Assembly: GCA_037127315.1 (NCBI GenBank)
Contig: JBBBDQ010000231.1
Location: forward strand, 619,001-683,000
Length of the DNA stretch: 64,000 bases
Direction: 5' to 3'
From: Ascarosepion bandense
Taxonomy: Eukaryota > Mollusca > Cephalopoda > Sepiida > Sepiidae
Part shown: positions 23,265 to 34,113 of the stretch, piece by piece
How positions within the stretch are numbered: the stretch's first letter is position 1
Layout of the letters: every line of letters begins with the position of its first letter
Translations under genes and position numbers: made by a program
The notes under the pieces: generated by a model
Seen by the model: the letters and a program-made list of their open reading frames with translations, nothing else
Database searches by the model: none
What the model was told of the DNA's origin: nothing

Positions 23265-24304
23265 CGTTTTTCTCGCTCGACAATGTGATTTCAGGCACCC
23301 AATAAGGGTACAATTTAAGCACTTTTCATCCCTATAATGGCAGTCTTTATACTAGTTTAATAACATACACACAAAACACCGGTTAGGAAGCAGACTGTCT
23401 TTTTTCTTCGTTGATTGGTTTGATTTAGTGGGAGAATCAATTTGCTTTTTTTTACTCCATACGTTTCTTATGTGAACTTTTCCAGATTCCTCGATGTTTC
23501 GAATCTTGGCGTATGCTTAGGAATATCTGACAGTTCCCCGCTATTTGTTGGAGAGTAAAGTTTGGATCATTTTCCAATTTATTTAAAACTCTACGTCTAA
23601 TTTCAGCGTCATCAGCTGAAACGAGTCCCTGAACGAATATCAGACACTTAAAATTATTTGCACATAATTCTGACAGTTTGAAATCGACGCAGTGCTTGTT
23701 CATGACCGAGGCGAACGTAGTGAAATCTTCACTGTTCTTTCTGGTTAAATTCAAGCACTTCTATTTCTTATGAAACAATGAAGTTTTAAGACTAAAAATT
23801 CTATAAGAATTTTAACTACTCCAGTGAATGTCAACTCGCTTGATTTTTGGTTTAAAATATAATTCATAAATTTGGTATGCTCTGTGGTGCCCAGTTTTCG
23901 AAGGAATAGGTGAACTTTCTTAGATTCCTACTAATTTATGCAATCTGTAGTGTCTAAATCCTCTAATCTTCTAAAATAGAAAGCGAACGTTATATCCTCG
24001 TCCAGAGAATATGAAAAGTGTCTGTTGCACCCCAAATCGTGTTTTGTGATAAGGCATTTTCGTTTTCATCAATTTGTCTCCTGTTTGCCAGTTTAACTAA
24101 GTTTCGTTGCTCTTGTTGAGTTTGAAGTAAAATTTCTTCGAGGTTCTGATGTCTAAGACCAGTTTGTTTTTTACGCCCAAGCCGTTCTCTTTCCGCTTGC
24201 TTTTAACTTTTAAGTTGCTTTCCTTGCCAATTATGTTCCCGTTGGTTTTGTCTTTCAAGGTGAAACTTAATAATTTTGAACATGGTTGATTTAAATTCAT
24301 CCAT
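23265..24304 (-). pseudogene. Gypsy 1 gag
   Basis: The start codon is placed at 24,304 (MDEFKSTM...), a frame that stays open for about 30 codons in a Gln/Arg/Lys-rich N-terminus. The best part is 23,754-23,452, with EDFTTFASVMNKHC-DFKL, FKCLIFVQGL, DAEIRRRVL and LQQIAG-CQ, the conserved gag core of Mag-like Gypsy elements. Near 23,340-23,270 a worn zinc knuckle follows (CHYRDEKC-NC---GCLKSHC). Several frame breaks. Gag packages the element RNA. The minisatellite-filled leader lies immediately upstream. Confidence 0.75.
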
Positions 24305-24539
24305 GTTTATCCGTGTCTTTTTATTAGAAATAACCGAATACAAATTGAATTCAAATAAAAAGACTTTCCTTTTCTTTGAATAAATAATCTTTAGTTTCTT
24401 ACTCAAAAATGAACGTAATAGCAATTAATTGAATGTAAATAACATAATTTCTCACTCATTCAGAGAATAAGGATTGCTTTTTTTCTCGAAAAACAGATTC
24501 TCGTAGTTTAGCGGCTTGCGTGTTCAGTGTAACTTAGTT

Positions 24540-27500
24540 AAACTTTCTTCTTCTTCTGTTTCCTTTTCTAGATTATCAAATACTGTTGAGTAGAACAAAG
24601 AAGAAAAAGTTTTTTCGTTCGGTTTTTTTTCTGGATTATCAAATAGTGTTGAGTAGAACAAAGTGAGATGAAAAAAGGTTTTTTCGTTCGGTTTTCTTTT
24701 CTGGATTATCAAATAATGTTGAGTAGAACAAAGTGAGATGAAACAGTTTTTTTTCGTTCGGTTTTCTTTTCTGGATTATCAAATACTGTTGAGTAGAACA
24801 AAGTGAGACGAAAAAGTTTTTTTCGTTCGGTTTTGTTTTCTGGATAATCAAATAATTTTGAGTAGAACAAAGTGAGACGAAAAAGGTTTTTTTTCGTTCG
24901 GTTTTCTTTTCTGGATTATCAAATAATGTTGAGTAGAACAAAGTGAGACGGAAAATTTTTTTTTCGTTCGGTTTTCTTTTCTGGATTATCAAATACTTTT
25001 GAATAGAACAAAGAAGAAAAAGTTTTTTTCGTTCGGTTTTCTTTTCTGGATTATCAAATAATGTTGAGTAGAACAAAGTGAGATGAAAAAGTTTTTTTCG
25101 TTCGGTTTTCTTTTCTGGATTATCAAATAATGTTGAGTAGAACAAAGTGAGATGAAAAAGGTTTTTTTCGTTCGGTTTCCTTTTCTGGATTATCAAATAA
25201 TGTTGAGTAGAACAAAGTGAGACGAAAAAGGTTTTTTTCGTTCGATTTTCTTTTCTGGATTATCAAATACTGTTGAGTAGAACAAAGTGAGATGAAAAAG
25301 TTTTTTTTTCGTTCGGTTTTCTTTTCTGGATTATCAAATAATTTTGAGTAGAACAAAGTGAGACGAAAAAGGTTTTTTTCGTTCGATTTTCTTTTCTGGA
25401 TTACCAAATAATGTTGAGTAGAACAAAGTGAGATGAAAAAGTTTTTTTCGTTCGGTTTTCTTTTCTGGATTATCAAATACTGTTGAGTAGAACAAAGTGA
25501 GACGAAAAAGTTTTTTCGTTCGGTTTTCTTTTCTGGATTATCAAATAATGTTGAGTAGAACAAAGTGAGACGTAAAAAGTTTTTTTCGTTCGGTTTTCTT
25601 TTCTGGATTATCAAATAATGTTGAGTAGAACAAAGTGAGACGGAAAATTTTTTTTTCGTTCGGTTTTCTTTTCTGGATTATCAAATACTGTTGAGTAGAA
25701 CAAAGAAGAAAAAGTTTTTTTCGTTCGGTTTCTTTTTCTGGATTATCAAATAATGTTGAGTAGAACAAAGTGAGACGAAAAAGGCTTTTTTCGTTCAGTT
25801 TTCTTTTCTGGATTATCAAATAATGTTGAGTAGAACAAAGTGAGACAAAGTTTTTTTCGTTCGGTTTTCTTTTCTGGATTATCAAATACTGTTGAATAGA
25901 ACAAAGTGAGACGTAAAAAGTTTTTTTCGTTCGGTTTCCTTTTCTGGATTATCAAATAATGTTGAGTAGAACAAAGTGAGAAGAAAAAGGTTTTTTTCGT
26001 TCGATTTTCTTTTCTGGATTATCAAATAACGTTGAGTAGAACAAAGTGAGACGAAAAAGTTTTTTTCGTTCGGTTTTCTTTTCTGGATTATCAAATACTG
26101 TTGAGTAGAACAAAGAAGAAAAAGTTTTTTTTCCTTCGGTTTCCTTTTCTGGATTATCAAATACTGTTGAGTAGAACAAAGAAGAAAAAGTTTTTTCGTT
26201 CGGTTTTTTTTCTGGATTATCAAATAGTGTTGAGTAGAACAAAGTGAGATGAAAAAAGGTTTTTTCGTTCGGTTTTCTTTTCTGGATTATCAAATAATGT
26301 TGAGTAGAACAAAGTGAGATGAAACAGTTTTTTTTCGTTCGGTTTTCTTTTCTGGATTATCAAATACTGTTGAGTAGAACAAAGTGAGACGAAAAAGTTT
26401 TTTTCGTTCGGTTTTGTTTTCTGGATAATCAAATAATTTTGAGTAGAACAAAGTGAGACGAAAAAGGTTTTTTTCGTTCGGTTTTCTTTTCTGGATTATC
26501 AAATAATGTTGAGTAGAACAAAGTGAGACGGAAAATTTTTTTTTCGTTCGGTTTTCTTTTCTGGATTATCAAATACTTTTGAGTAGAACAAAGAAGAAAA
26601 AGTTTTTTTCGTTCGGTTTTCTTTTCTGGATTATCAAATAATGTTGAGTAGAACAAAGTGAGATGAAAAAGTTTTTTTTCGTTCGGTTTTCTTTTCTGGA
26701 TTATCAAATAATGTTGAGTAGAACAAAGTGAGATGAAAAAGGTTTTTTTCGTTCGGTTTCCTTTTCTGGATTATCAAATAATGTTGAGTAGAACAAAGTG
26801 AGACGAAAAAGGTTTTTTTCGTTCGATTTTCTTTTCTGGATTATCAAATACTGTTGAGTAGAACAAAGTGAGATGAAAAAGTTTTTTTTCGTTCGGTTTT
26901 CTTTTCTGGATTATCAAATAATTTTGAGTAGAACAAAGTGAGACGAAAAAGGTTTTTTTCGTTCGATTTTCTTTTCTGGATTACCAAATAATGTTGAGTA
27001 GAACAAAGTGAGATGAAAAAGTTTTTTTCGTTCGGTTTTCTTTTCTGGATTATCAAATACTGTTGAGTAGAACAAAGTGAGACGAAAAAGTTTTTTTTCG
27101 TTCGGTTTTCTTTTCTGGATTATCAAATAATGTTGAGTAGAACAAAGTGAGACGTAAAAAGTTTTTTTCGTTCGGTTTTCTTTTTCTGGATTATCAAATA
27201 ATGTTGAGTAGAACAAAGTGAGACGGAAAATTTTTTTTTCGTTCGGTTTTCTTTTCTGGATTATCAAATACTGTTGAGTAGAACAAAGAAGAAAAAGTTT
27301 TTTTCGTTCGGTTTCTTTTTCTGGATTATCAAATAATGTTGAGTAGAACAAAGTGAGACGAAAAAGGCTTTTTTCGTTCAGTTTTCTTTTCTGGATTATC
27401 AAATAATGTTGAGTAGAACAAAGTGAGACAAAGTTTTTTTTCGTTCGGTTTTCTTTTCTGGATTATCAAATACTGTTGAATAGAACAAAGTGAGACGTAA

Positions 27501-27815
27501 AAAGTTTTTTTCGTTCGGTTTCCTTTTCTGGATTATCAAATAATGTTGAGTAGAACAAAGTGAGAAGAAAAAGGTTTTTTTCGTTCGATTTTCTTTTTCT
27601 GGATTATCAAATAACGTTGAGTAGAACAAAGTGAGACGAAAAAGTTTTTTTCGTTCGGTTTTCTTTTCTGGATTATCAAATACTGTTGAGTAGAACAAAG
27701 AAGAAAAAGTTTTTTTCCTTCGGTTTCCTTTTCTGGATTATCAAATACTGTTGAGTAAAACAAAGTGAGAAGAAAAAGGTTTTTTTCTTTCGGTTTTCTT
27801 TTCTGGATTTCCATG
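24540..27815. repeat. 69-bp minisatellite, about 47 monomers, in 1.58-kb higher-order units
   Basis: The monomer has TTCGTTCGGTTTTC, TTTTCTGGATTATCAAATA and TTGAGTAGAACAAAG blocks separated by a poly(T) of variable length; most are 69-71 bases, with several 57-65-base variants lacking the GTGAGA part. Diagnostic variants recur at a fixed distance: CAAATAGTG at 24,640/26,221, GGATAATC at 24,842/26,423, TTACCAAATA at 25,401/26,981, TGAGACAAAG at 25,841/27,424. So a block of 23 monomers (1580-1585 bp) is present twice with few differences. All minus-strand frames here are translations of the repeat, frame-cycling every three monomers, and are not genes. Confidence 0.95.
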
Positions 27816-27930
27816 TATTGTTTTGATAGAATAAAATGTGACGATGAATATAATACCGTGCGTCTAATGTTGAAACAATAGACGATTTCCACGCTTCTTT
27901 TCTTTAATCTTTATGTGTCCGTAAGTATCC

Positions 27931-28534
27931 TCGACGCCAAGTTATAACCTCGTCGCCTAGTTATAACCCCGTCGCCAAGTTATAAACTCAACGCCAAGTT
28001 CTAACCTCGTCGCCAAGTTATAAACTCAACGCCAAGTTCTAACCTCGACGCCAAGTTATAAACTCGACGCCAAGTTATAAACTCGATGCCAAGTTATAAC
28101 CTCGACGCTAAGTTATAACCTGAGACGCCAAGTTATAACCTCGTCGCCAAGTTATAACCTCGTCGCCAAGTTATAAACTTCACGCCAAGTTCTAACCTCG
28201 TCGCCAAGTTATAAACTCAACGCCAAGTTCTAACCTCGACGCCATGTTATAAACTCGATGCCAAGTTATAACCTCGACGCTAAGTTATAACCTGAGACGC
28301 CAAGTTATAACCTCGTCGCCAAGTTATAACCTCGTCGCCAAGTTATAACCTCGTCCCCAAGTTATAAACTTCACGCCAAGTTCTAACCTCGTCGCCAAGT
28401 TATAAACTCAACGCCAAGTTCTAACCTCAACGCCAAGTTATAAACTCGACGCCAAGTTATAACCTCGACGCTAAGTTTTAACCTGAGACGCCAAGTTATA
28501 ACCTCGTCGCCAAGTTATAACCTCGTCGCCAAGT
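27931..28534 (-). repeat. 19-bp minisatellite made of primer-binding-site units
   Basis: About 31 units of 19 (occasionally 20) bases; the minus-strand unit is GTTATAACTTGGCGACGAG with variants. Each unit contains TGGCGACGAG(G), complementary to the CCA-bearing 3' end of tRNA-Ser(GCT) acceptor stems (…CCTCGTCG-CCA in human). It begins immediately after the LTR end with the normal ACT spacer, so the first unit is in the position of the retroviral-type primer-binding site. Sub-blocks repeat at about 172-190 bases. Confidence 0.9.
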
Positions 28535-28763
28535 TGTTGTGGTTTGTTAGGCCCAGAAATAAAGACATATAGACGAAATACTGTTAAACAAATATATTGC
28601 AAAACCCTTTGTACAAACATATACCAATACTGCTACTCTGGCTGTCAGAATTATCCACAGGAATAGATTCTGCTCTCACTCTCTGTGCATTTTACAAAGA
28701 AGAATTACTGCTTATATATATTTCACAGAGCTCATGTGTCACATGGGTAAGTTGCCATAAAAC
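28535..28763 (-). repeat. Gypsy 1 5' LTR
   Basis: The minus strand starts near TTTTATGGCAACTT (usual start TGTTATGG) and ends CCACAACA at 28,535, followed by ACT and the PBS. Block for block it aligns with the plus-strand LTR at 33,988-35,642: ATATATATAAGCAG (TATA box, reverse at about 28,710-28,725), GAGAGTGAGAGCAGAATCTATTCC, TCTGACAGCCAG, GTACAAACATA-ACCAAT and AGAAATAA. The AGAAATAAA just before the end may be its poly(A) signal region. Confidence 0.8.
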
Positions 28764-28764
28764 T

Positions 28765-29640
28765 TCCATTAATCGTATTCATCAAGAACAGTTGCCATTT
28801 AAATCAAGTTTTTTTTTAATCAAGTAGTCATTAACACTGGAGAAAAATCTCAGTGATGCTTCCAGTGTTCAGAATCGTGGTGTCTAAAGCAATCGTCTTT
28901 ATACTCTTTCATTAATTGTAATCATCTACAACAGTTGTTATAGAAAATAGTTTATTTTGATCAAATAGTCATTAGCACTAAAAGACAATCGCATTTCTGC
29001 TGCCAGTGTTCAGATTTGTAATGTCAGCAACAATCATTTTATACTCTACCATTAATCTTCTTAATCCAGGACAGTTGTCTTTTAAATCTAGTTTATTTTC
29101 ATCAAATAGTCTTTAACACTAAATGACAGTCTAATTGCTGCTTCTTGTTTTCATATTCGTAGTGTCCGCAACTATCATTTTCATGCCCTTCCATATAATT
29201 GTATTCATCCAGGACAGTTGTTATTCAAATCTAGTTTTTTTTTAGAAAATAATCTATAAGAATAAATGTCAATCTCATTCCTGCATTGAGTGTTCGCATT
29301 CGTAGTGTCCGAAACATCTTCATGCTCTTCCATTGCTTGCATTCTTCCAAGACAGTTGTTATTTAAATCTACTTTATTTTGATCAAATAGTCTTTAACAG
29401 TAATTGAGAATTTCATTGTTGCTTCCATTGTTCATATCCGTACTGTCTGCGACAATCGACATTATGCTTTTCCATTAATTGTGTTCATTCAAGACAGTTG
29501 TTATTTAAATCTAGTTTATTTTGATCAAAAATTCTTTAAAACTAAATGACAATCTCATTGCTGCTTACAGTGTTCACATTCGTCGTGTCCGCAACAATCT
29601 CCTTTATGCTCTTATGGTATCATGCAGGACAGTTCCTATT
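28765..29640. repeat. 142-bp tandem repeat, about six units
   Basis: Units of roughly 138-147 bases share (G)ACAGTTGTTATTTAAATCTAGTTTATTTTGATCAAATAGT-like and CAGTGTTCA-ATTCGTAGTGTCCG blocks; ACAGTTG occurs near 28,787, 28,930, 29,073, 29,212, 29,350 and 29,492. Divergence between units is clear, so it is older than the 69-bp array. It begins exactly where the LTR ends. Confidence 0.85.
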
Positions 29641-30626
29641 CCCTTAAAGAGTGAATGTGTTTTTTTTTGGGGGGGGGGTATAAATTCTAAATTAATAATT
29701 TTTCTTTCATTCTTCAAAACGAACACTTGATATTCCTGGCCATCAATTTGTTTACCATCAAAATGCAAAGATCAATTTTCTGAGTATTCATTTCTTTCTT
29801 TCTTCTTTGAGTTTAACAACTTCTTTAACGATTGATCTTTAGATACCAGATAAAGAAATTGCCTTAGCGTCAATTCCTTCTTGAGAGATCTGCTGACAAA
29901 TATGGGCTATTTGATAAGCTTTAGAATGTTTCTACTTTGGTTGATGCTTTGGTTATGCAACACTCCATTTTTTTCTTGTGAATTGTTCTCTAATTAAGTC
30001 TATGATTCTTTCCTTGATTCGGAAGCTGAAGTTGTTGCTATTGTTGACGTTTGCTCAAAGATCACTTTTCTTCTTTAGTGTAGATGAATCGTTTTTGAAC
30101 CCGTAGGTTTTTTCCAGTTGTAAATCGAAAATGCTCTTCGCTTTCCATCTGAAGATAAAATAAATGTCTAGCCTTACTGCACAGTCATTCAATATATTTT
30201 TGTGATAACAAAAATTTAATTCAATGGAGGATCTTTTTCTCGTTTCACGCATTCATTCATAAAGTGTTGATCCACTTATACTTGAATGACTTGAGTTTTA
30301 GAAATTTGATAAATTTAATTTCTTTTATCATAAATTTGTTATTTCCTTATCTGTTTTATTTTTATACCTTCTTTCTTTTCATTCATGGATGCCTCCAGGA
30401 ACAGACAGCGAACAACAATTTAGATTTTGAGCAGAATTGGGTTTTTATTTTCTGGTAATTTTCCTTCTCAAGGAGCAGTTCTTCCTTTTCATATGTTTCT
30501 TCAAATCTTATAAGATTCTTAGTTCAAATCTTATTGTTTCTTTCAATGGTAGAACACGGTTTTTATGAAACGTTATGGAAAAAATGAATACGTGTATATA
30601 TTTCAGCTAAATCAATCAGCGTTAAG
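29641..30626. other. No recognisable feature
   Basis: Includes a poly(G) run at 29,670-29,678. No recognised coding, RNA or repeat content. Confidence 0.35.
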
Positions 30627-31203
30627 TAAAGTTAAGTACCTGATAGACGCTTAGGCGATCATGTCTTGAAAAGGATATGATTGTTGGACAGAATTTTTTT
30701 CCGTAATTGGTTGATATTACATTCTGCGGTAGACTAGATGCCAATCAAGGTTATAGAACTGTTATGGGGAAAGACACCTATTCCTCAGATAATGGACTCT
30801 CCATCCTATATTAATAAGAGTTAACACGAAGTTATCGGGAGAAGTTCTTGAGAAGTTCTTGGGAAATTCAAGGGAGTTTTTTGAGTTCTATAAGGGTTCT
30901 GTAGAACTACTAGGCAGTTGATATTAATCGGCAGTTAGCCGAATACTAAGGAGTCAGCTTTTAGTGGAAGATTACCAAGTTCCTAACATTTTGGGTACGT
31001 TAACTCGATTAGCAACCGACATAGCCCGATTATAACCTTCAGTGCGAAAACTATTCCACAACAAGAACCCAATTCTTTTATATTCAACCCATAGCTGGAG
31101 AGTATAGAGACGGATTAATACCTTTCCCAGATTTAACTGGAATTCGATCTCGGGTCACCGATTTCTCGTTCCGAGCCAATATCGGCTGCACTTCAACTTA
31201 CAT
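30627..31203 (-). mobile_element. SINE family A split by a solo LTR
   Basis: SINE tail half at 30,627-30,759 and head half at 31,064-31,203 (AACCCAAT-CT... through GGAATTCGATCTCGG and the CGAGCCAATATCGGCTGCAC head). Removing 30,760-31,068 restores the family A order ATAGAACCCAAT, so the LTR entered an existing SINE. Confidence 0.85.
30760..31063 (+). mobile_element. Solo LTR, 304 bp, with AGAAC target duplication
   Basis: Starts TGTTATGG and ends CCACAACA (imperfect terminal inverted repeat, TG...CA), flanked by AGAAC at 30,755-30,759 and 31,064-31,068. The ends are the same octamers as the Gypsy LTRs at 28.5 and 34.0 kb, but the interior differs, so it is a related family. Strand is by convention; the terminal octamers fit plus. 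A solo LTR is expected from LTR-LTR recombination. Confidence 0.85.
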
Positions 31204-31328
31204 TAGCAATTAGAAAGCTTATATCCCCTGAAACAGATATTTGATCAAAATCAAAACAGACTTTTTTCATTCGTTTTATATAAATGACATCCCAACTAGC
31301 TCTCGTCATAAATTTCCATAAGGTTTTC

Positions 31329-31402
31329 GAAGATTCTAGAAATTTCTAGAAGGTGCCAAAAAATTTGTAAAAGTTTCTAAAGTTCTAGAAGAACCTATAA
31401 AG
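31329..31402 (+). promoter_or_regulatory. Heat-shock-element-like cluster with TATA box
   Basis: Five perfectly phased alternating GAA/TTC units with 2-base spacers (31,329-31,351) match the HSF binding consensus. A further TTC-GAA pair lies at 31,383-31,390, and TATAAAGG starts at 31,396. No open frame follows within 100 bases; a long (TA)n-rich stretch does. HSF binding is an inference from the consensus alone. Confidence 0.4.
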
Positions 31403-31515
31403 GTGTAGAGTTTCGCAGAAAGTAATAGTACTACTACAGTGTTTTAGAAATCCCCTTTTGTGACATTGAAAACATTTAAAACAACAAAGAAATGTTCATC
31501 GAATTATGATACAGG

Positions 31516-31535
31516 AATATATATATATATATATT

Positions 31536-31580
<45 letters not shown>

Positions 31581-31600
31581 GGATATATATAGATATATTT

Positions 31601-31636
<36 letters not shown>

Positions 31637-31797
31637 AAATATATTTATATATATATATATTTGTATATTTGTATATATATATTTGTATATATATATATAT
31701 ATTTGTATATATATATATTTGTATATATATATGTATATATATATATGTATATATATGTATGTATGTATGAATATATTTGTATTTATATATATATTGA
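31516..31797. repeat. Long (TA)n-rich array with TTTG/GTA interruptions
   Basis: Near-continuous TA with periodic TTTGTATA variants. The 137-codon frame here is Tyr-Ile low complexity. Confidence 0.95.
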
Positions 31798-31799
31798 GG

Positions 31800-32144
31800 A
31801 AATTTGTAAATGTCTTATCTGCAATGTATGTAATCTTTTATTTCTTGAGACAGACTTAAGTTTTTTAAAGTGATAAAATACATAAGTTGTTAGCACTATT
31901 TCGGAACTCTAAAGAGGCCAGCAATCATTCTTTTTATTTTTATGACGGAATTCTGTCAACTGTTTTAGAAAATATCTTTCATTTAAGAAGCCCTGACGCA
32001 CTTTATTTTTTGATTGTTGTCAATGCAACTGAAACATACAAATAAATGCAAAATAAAATAAACAGGTGCTGTTAAAGACCGAAAGCAGGACAAGAGCTTT
32101 CATAAATGCCACGCTATTTTACTCTCTCTCCGTGACCGTAACAG

Positions 32145-32198
<54 letters not shown>

Positions 32199-32383
32199 TG
32201 GATGTCTAGCCACACTGATGAACTGTGATATAGCGAAACAAATTTGTACATGGTTGACTAATAAATTATGCTCTTCTTACAACTGAGCTCTCTTGAGAGA
32301 AAAATTTAAAATTCACTTCTGTGATTTAGGCATTACTTCTAAGTTATGAATTGAGTTATTCCTGTGTTTAACGTGTGTATACA

Positions 32384-32430
<47 letters not shown>

Positions 32431-32518
32431 GCTAAGATATCCCCTTCTGTGATTTCATGCGCTGATGGGACTACAACTGACACCAAATCGGGCGGAACAA
32501 AAATATATATATCCAGGA

Positions 32519-32573
<55 letters not shown>

Positions 32574-33112
32574 AGTGATTAAGGAACGAAGAAAAAAATT
32601 TTTTAGAACGTTCAAAACATTAATTTAAAACAGTGCTCGATATATAATATATAGAGCTGCGAATATTTATTATAAATTATATTTTAGAATATGTACAAAT
32701 TTTTTTATATATCCACTACAAATCGTACATTTATTTCGACATTGAAACTACACTTTCTCATTAGGTGGTATGGACAGGAATGGAAAGCCTCCTTTCTTAT
32801 ATTTGGTGAGTTGTCTGTGGAATGTTGGTGTGGGTTAGTGATAAGGGAATAAGTCTTGTGAATTGTCCGTTTGAATTTTGAAGAAAGTGGTGTGTGTAGT
32901 GAATGTAGTTGATTAATGAGTGTCTTGGAATTTTGTAGACAGATTTAACGTTAGGAGATAGGATTGTATGTTTTATGATCTTGCAAAGAGGCTTTATCTT
33001 TTGCACTTCTTCGAGGAGCAGAGTAGGGAGGTGTAAGGGTTGGCGAGGAATGGGATTGGACTTACCGCTTATTTGTACAACTATAATATATTTTTGTGTT
33101 TAAGCACAGTTT
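31800..33112. other. (TA)n arrays and a family B end; otherwise unassigned
   Basis: (TA)n at 32,146-32,196, 32,389-32,427 and 32,510-32,570. 32,200-32,265 is a family B 3' end (GATGTCTAGCCACACTGATGA...). 32,065-32,145 matches 2,100-2,205. The rest is unrecognised. Confidence 0.5.
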
Positions 33113-33508
33113 TAATAATTAATCTAATTTTGTATATTTAACCTCAATTTTGGATTTTAAAAATCGATTTTTCCCATTAAATTTTAAATTTTAAATTAGA
33201 TCACAGTTTGTGGTGTGTAATAGGTAAGATTTCAAGTAAAAAGTACAATTTAATGTTAGTATTTACTGTAATAGGTAAGTAGGTAATGGGTGCTTAATAG
33301 GTAGAATTTAATCGAGGAGGTAAGATTTAATAGGTAAATAGGTAATAGGTATGCTTATTTAAGGTAATAGGTAAAATTTAATGTGTGTATTTTATAATTA
33401 ATCTAATTTTGTATATTTAACCTTAATTTTGAATTTAAGAAATCGACTTTTCGTATAATTTTCTTAATTTCTTAAAATTTTCAATTAGATCACGGTTTGT
33501 GGTGTGTG
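33113..33508. repeat. Direct repeat of about 110 bp around TAGGTAA-rich sequence
   Basis: 33,113-33,222 and 33,388-33,508 share TAATTAATCTAATTTTGTATATTTAACCT-like, AATCGA-TTTTC and TTAGATCAC-GTTTGTGGTGTG blocks. Between them AATAGGTAA/GTAATAGGT recurs many times. Confidence 0.7.
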
Positions 33509-33661
33509 TAAGAGTGTTGTTAGGACTATGAAGGTGTATCATTTCTACGGGGTTCTAGCTCTGGCTTTTGTAGTATTTTTTATTATGATTGTAAGGTTAG
33601 TTCTTTAATGTGCTTGCAGTTTACTGTGGTTTCATGCCTCTGGTTTAAAAGCTTGTTGCTA

Positions 33662-33706
<45 letters not shown>

Positions 33707-33847
33707 CTGTGTATATATTGTTTTCCTCTTATATTATATATATCGTTCAGGGAGAGAGAAAATGAAAATCTCCTGCCACAAGTTTGTTCTTTAACAGCGC
33801 CTTATTATTTTATTGTTTAAGCAATAATTATGTCCTCTAGTAGTGAA

Positions 33848-33909
<62 letters not shown>

Positions 33910-33987
33910 TCTATTAAAGGTCCTGGCTATGACGGTAAACTGTTTGAGATTTTTGTGAGGAGGATGGAATCACCTCTTAACTTAAGT

Positions 33988-34113
33988 TGTTATGGGAACT
34001 TCTCAATATGACGCATAAACTCGTCGAGAATATATATAAGTAGCAGATTTGCTTTGTAGAAGGAGAGTAAGATATAGAGAGTAGCGGAGAGAGTGAGAAC
34101 AGAATCTATTCCC
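33988..34113 (+). repeat. Gypsy LTR, left part, with TATA box
   Basis: Starts TGTTATGGGAACTTC. ATATATATAAGTAGC at 34,029-34,043 is a good TATA box, in the same place as in the 28.5-kb LTR. It ends at GAATCTATTCCCGCAGT, where the LINE begins. (TA)n at 33,850-33,907 lies just upstream. Confidence 0.8.

Noticed and set aside
21858..24304. Intact Gypsy polyprotein
   Set aside because: RT and RNase H are deleted and stops are frequent; only fragments are annotated.
24524..27892. A dozen overlapping minus-strand frames of 60-185 codons (IIQKRKPNEK / LFYSTLFDNPEKK repeats)
   Set aside because: They are translations of a 69-71-bp tandem repeat; the frame shifts at each monomer and the start Met recurs by the repeat. 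No start context, no conserved protein.
27931..28534. CRISPR-like array
   Set aside because: Units are contiguous 19-mers with no spacers, the genome is eukaryotic, and the unit is explained as a primer-binding site.
30840..30900. GAAG-TTC repeats in the solo LTR as a heat-shock element
   Set aside because: GAA and TTC are spaced by one base and lose phase, so they do not match the consensus.
31460..31873. 137-codon Tyr-Ile-rich plus-strand frame
   Set aside because: Low-complexity translation of (TA)n with TTTG interruptions.
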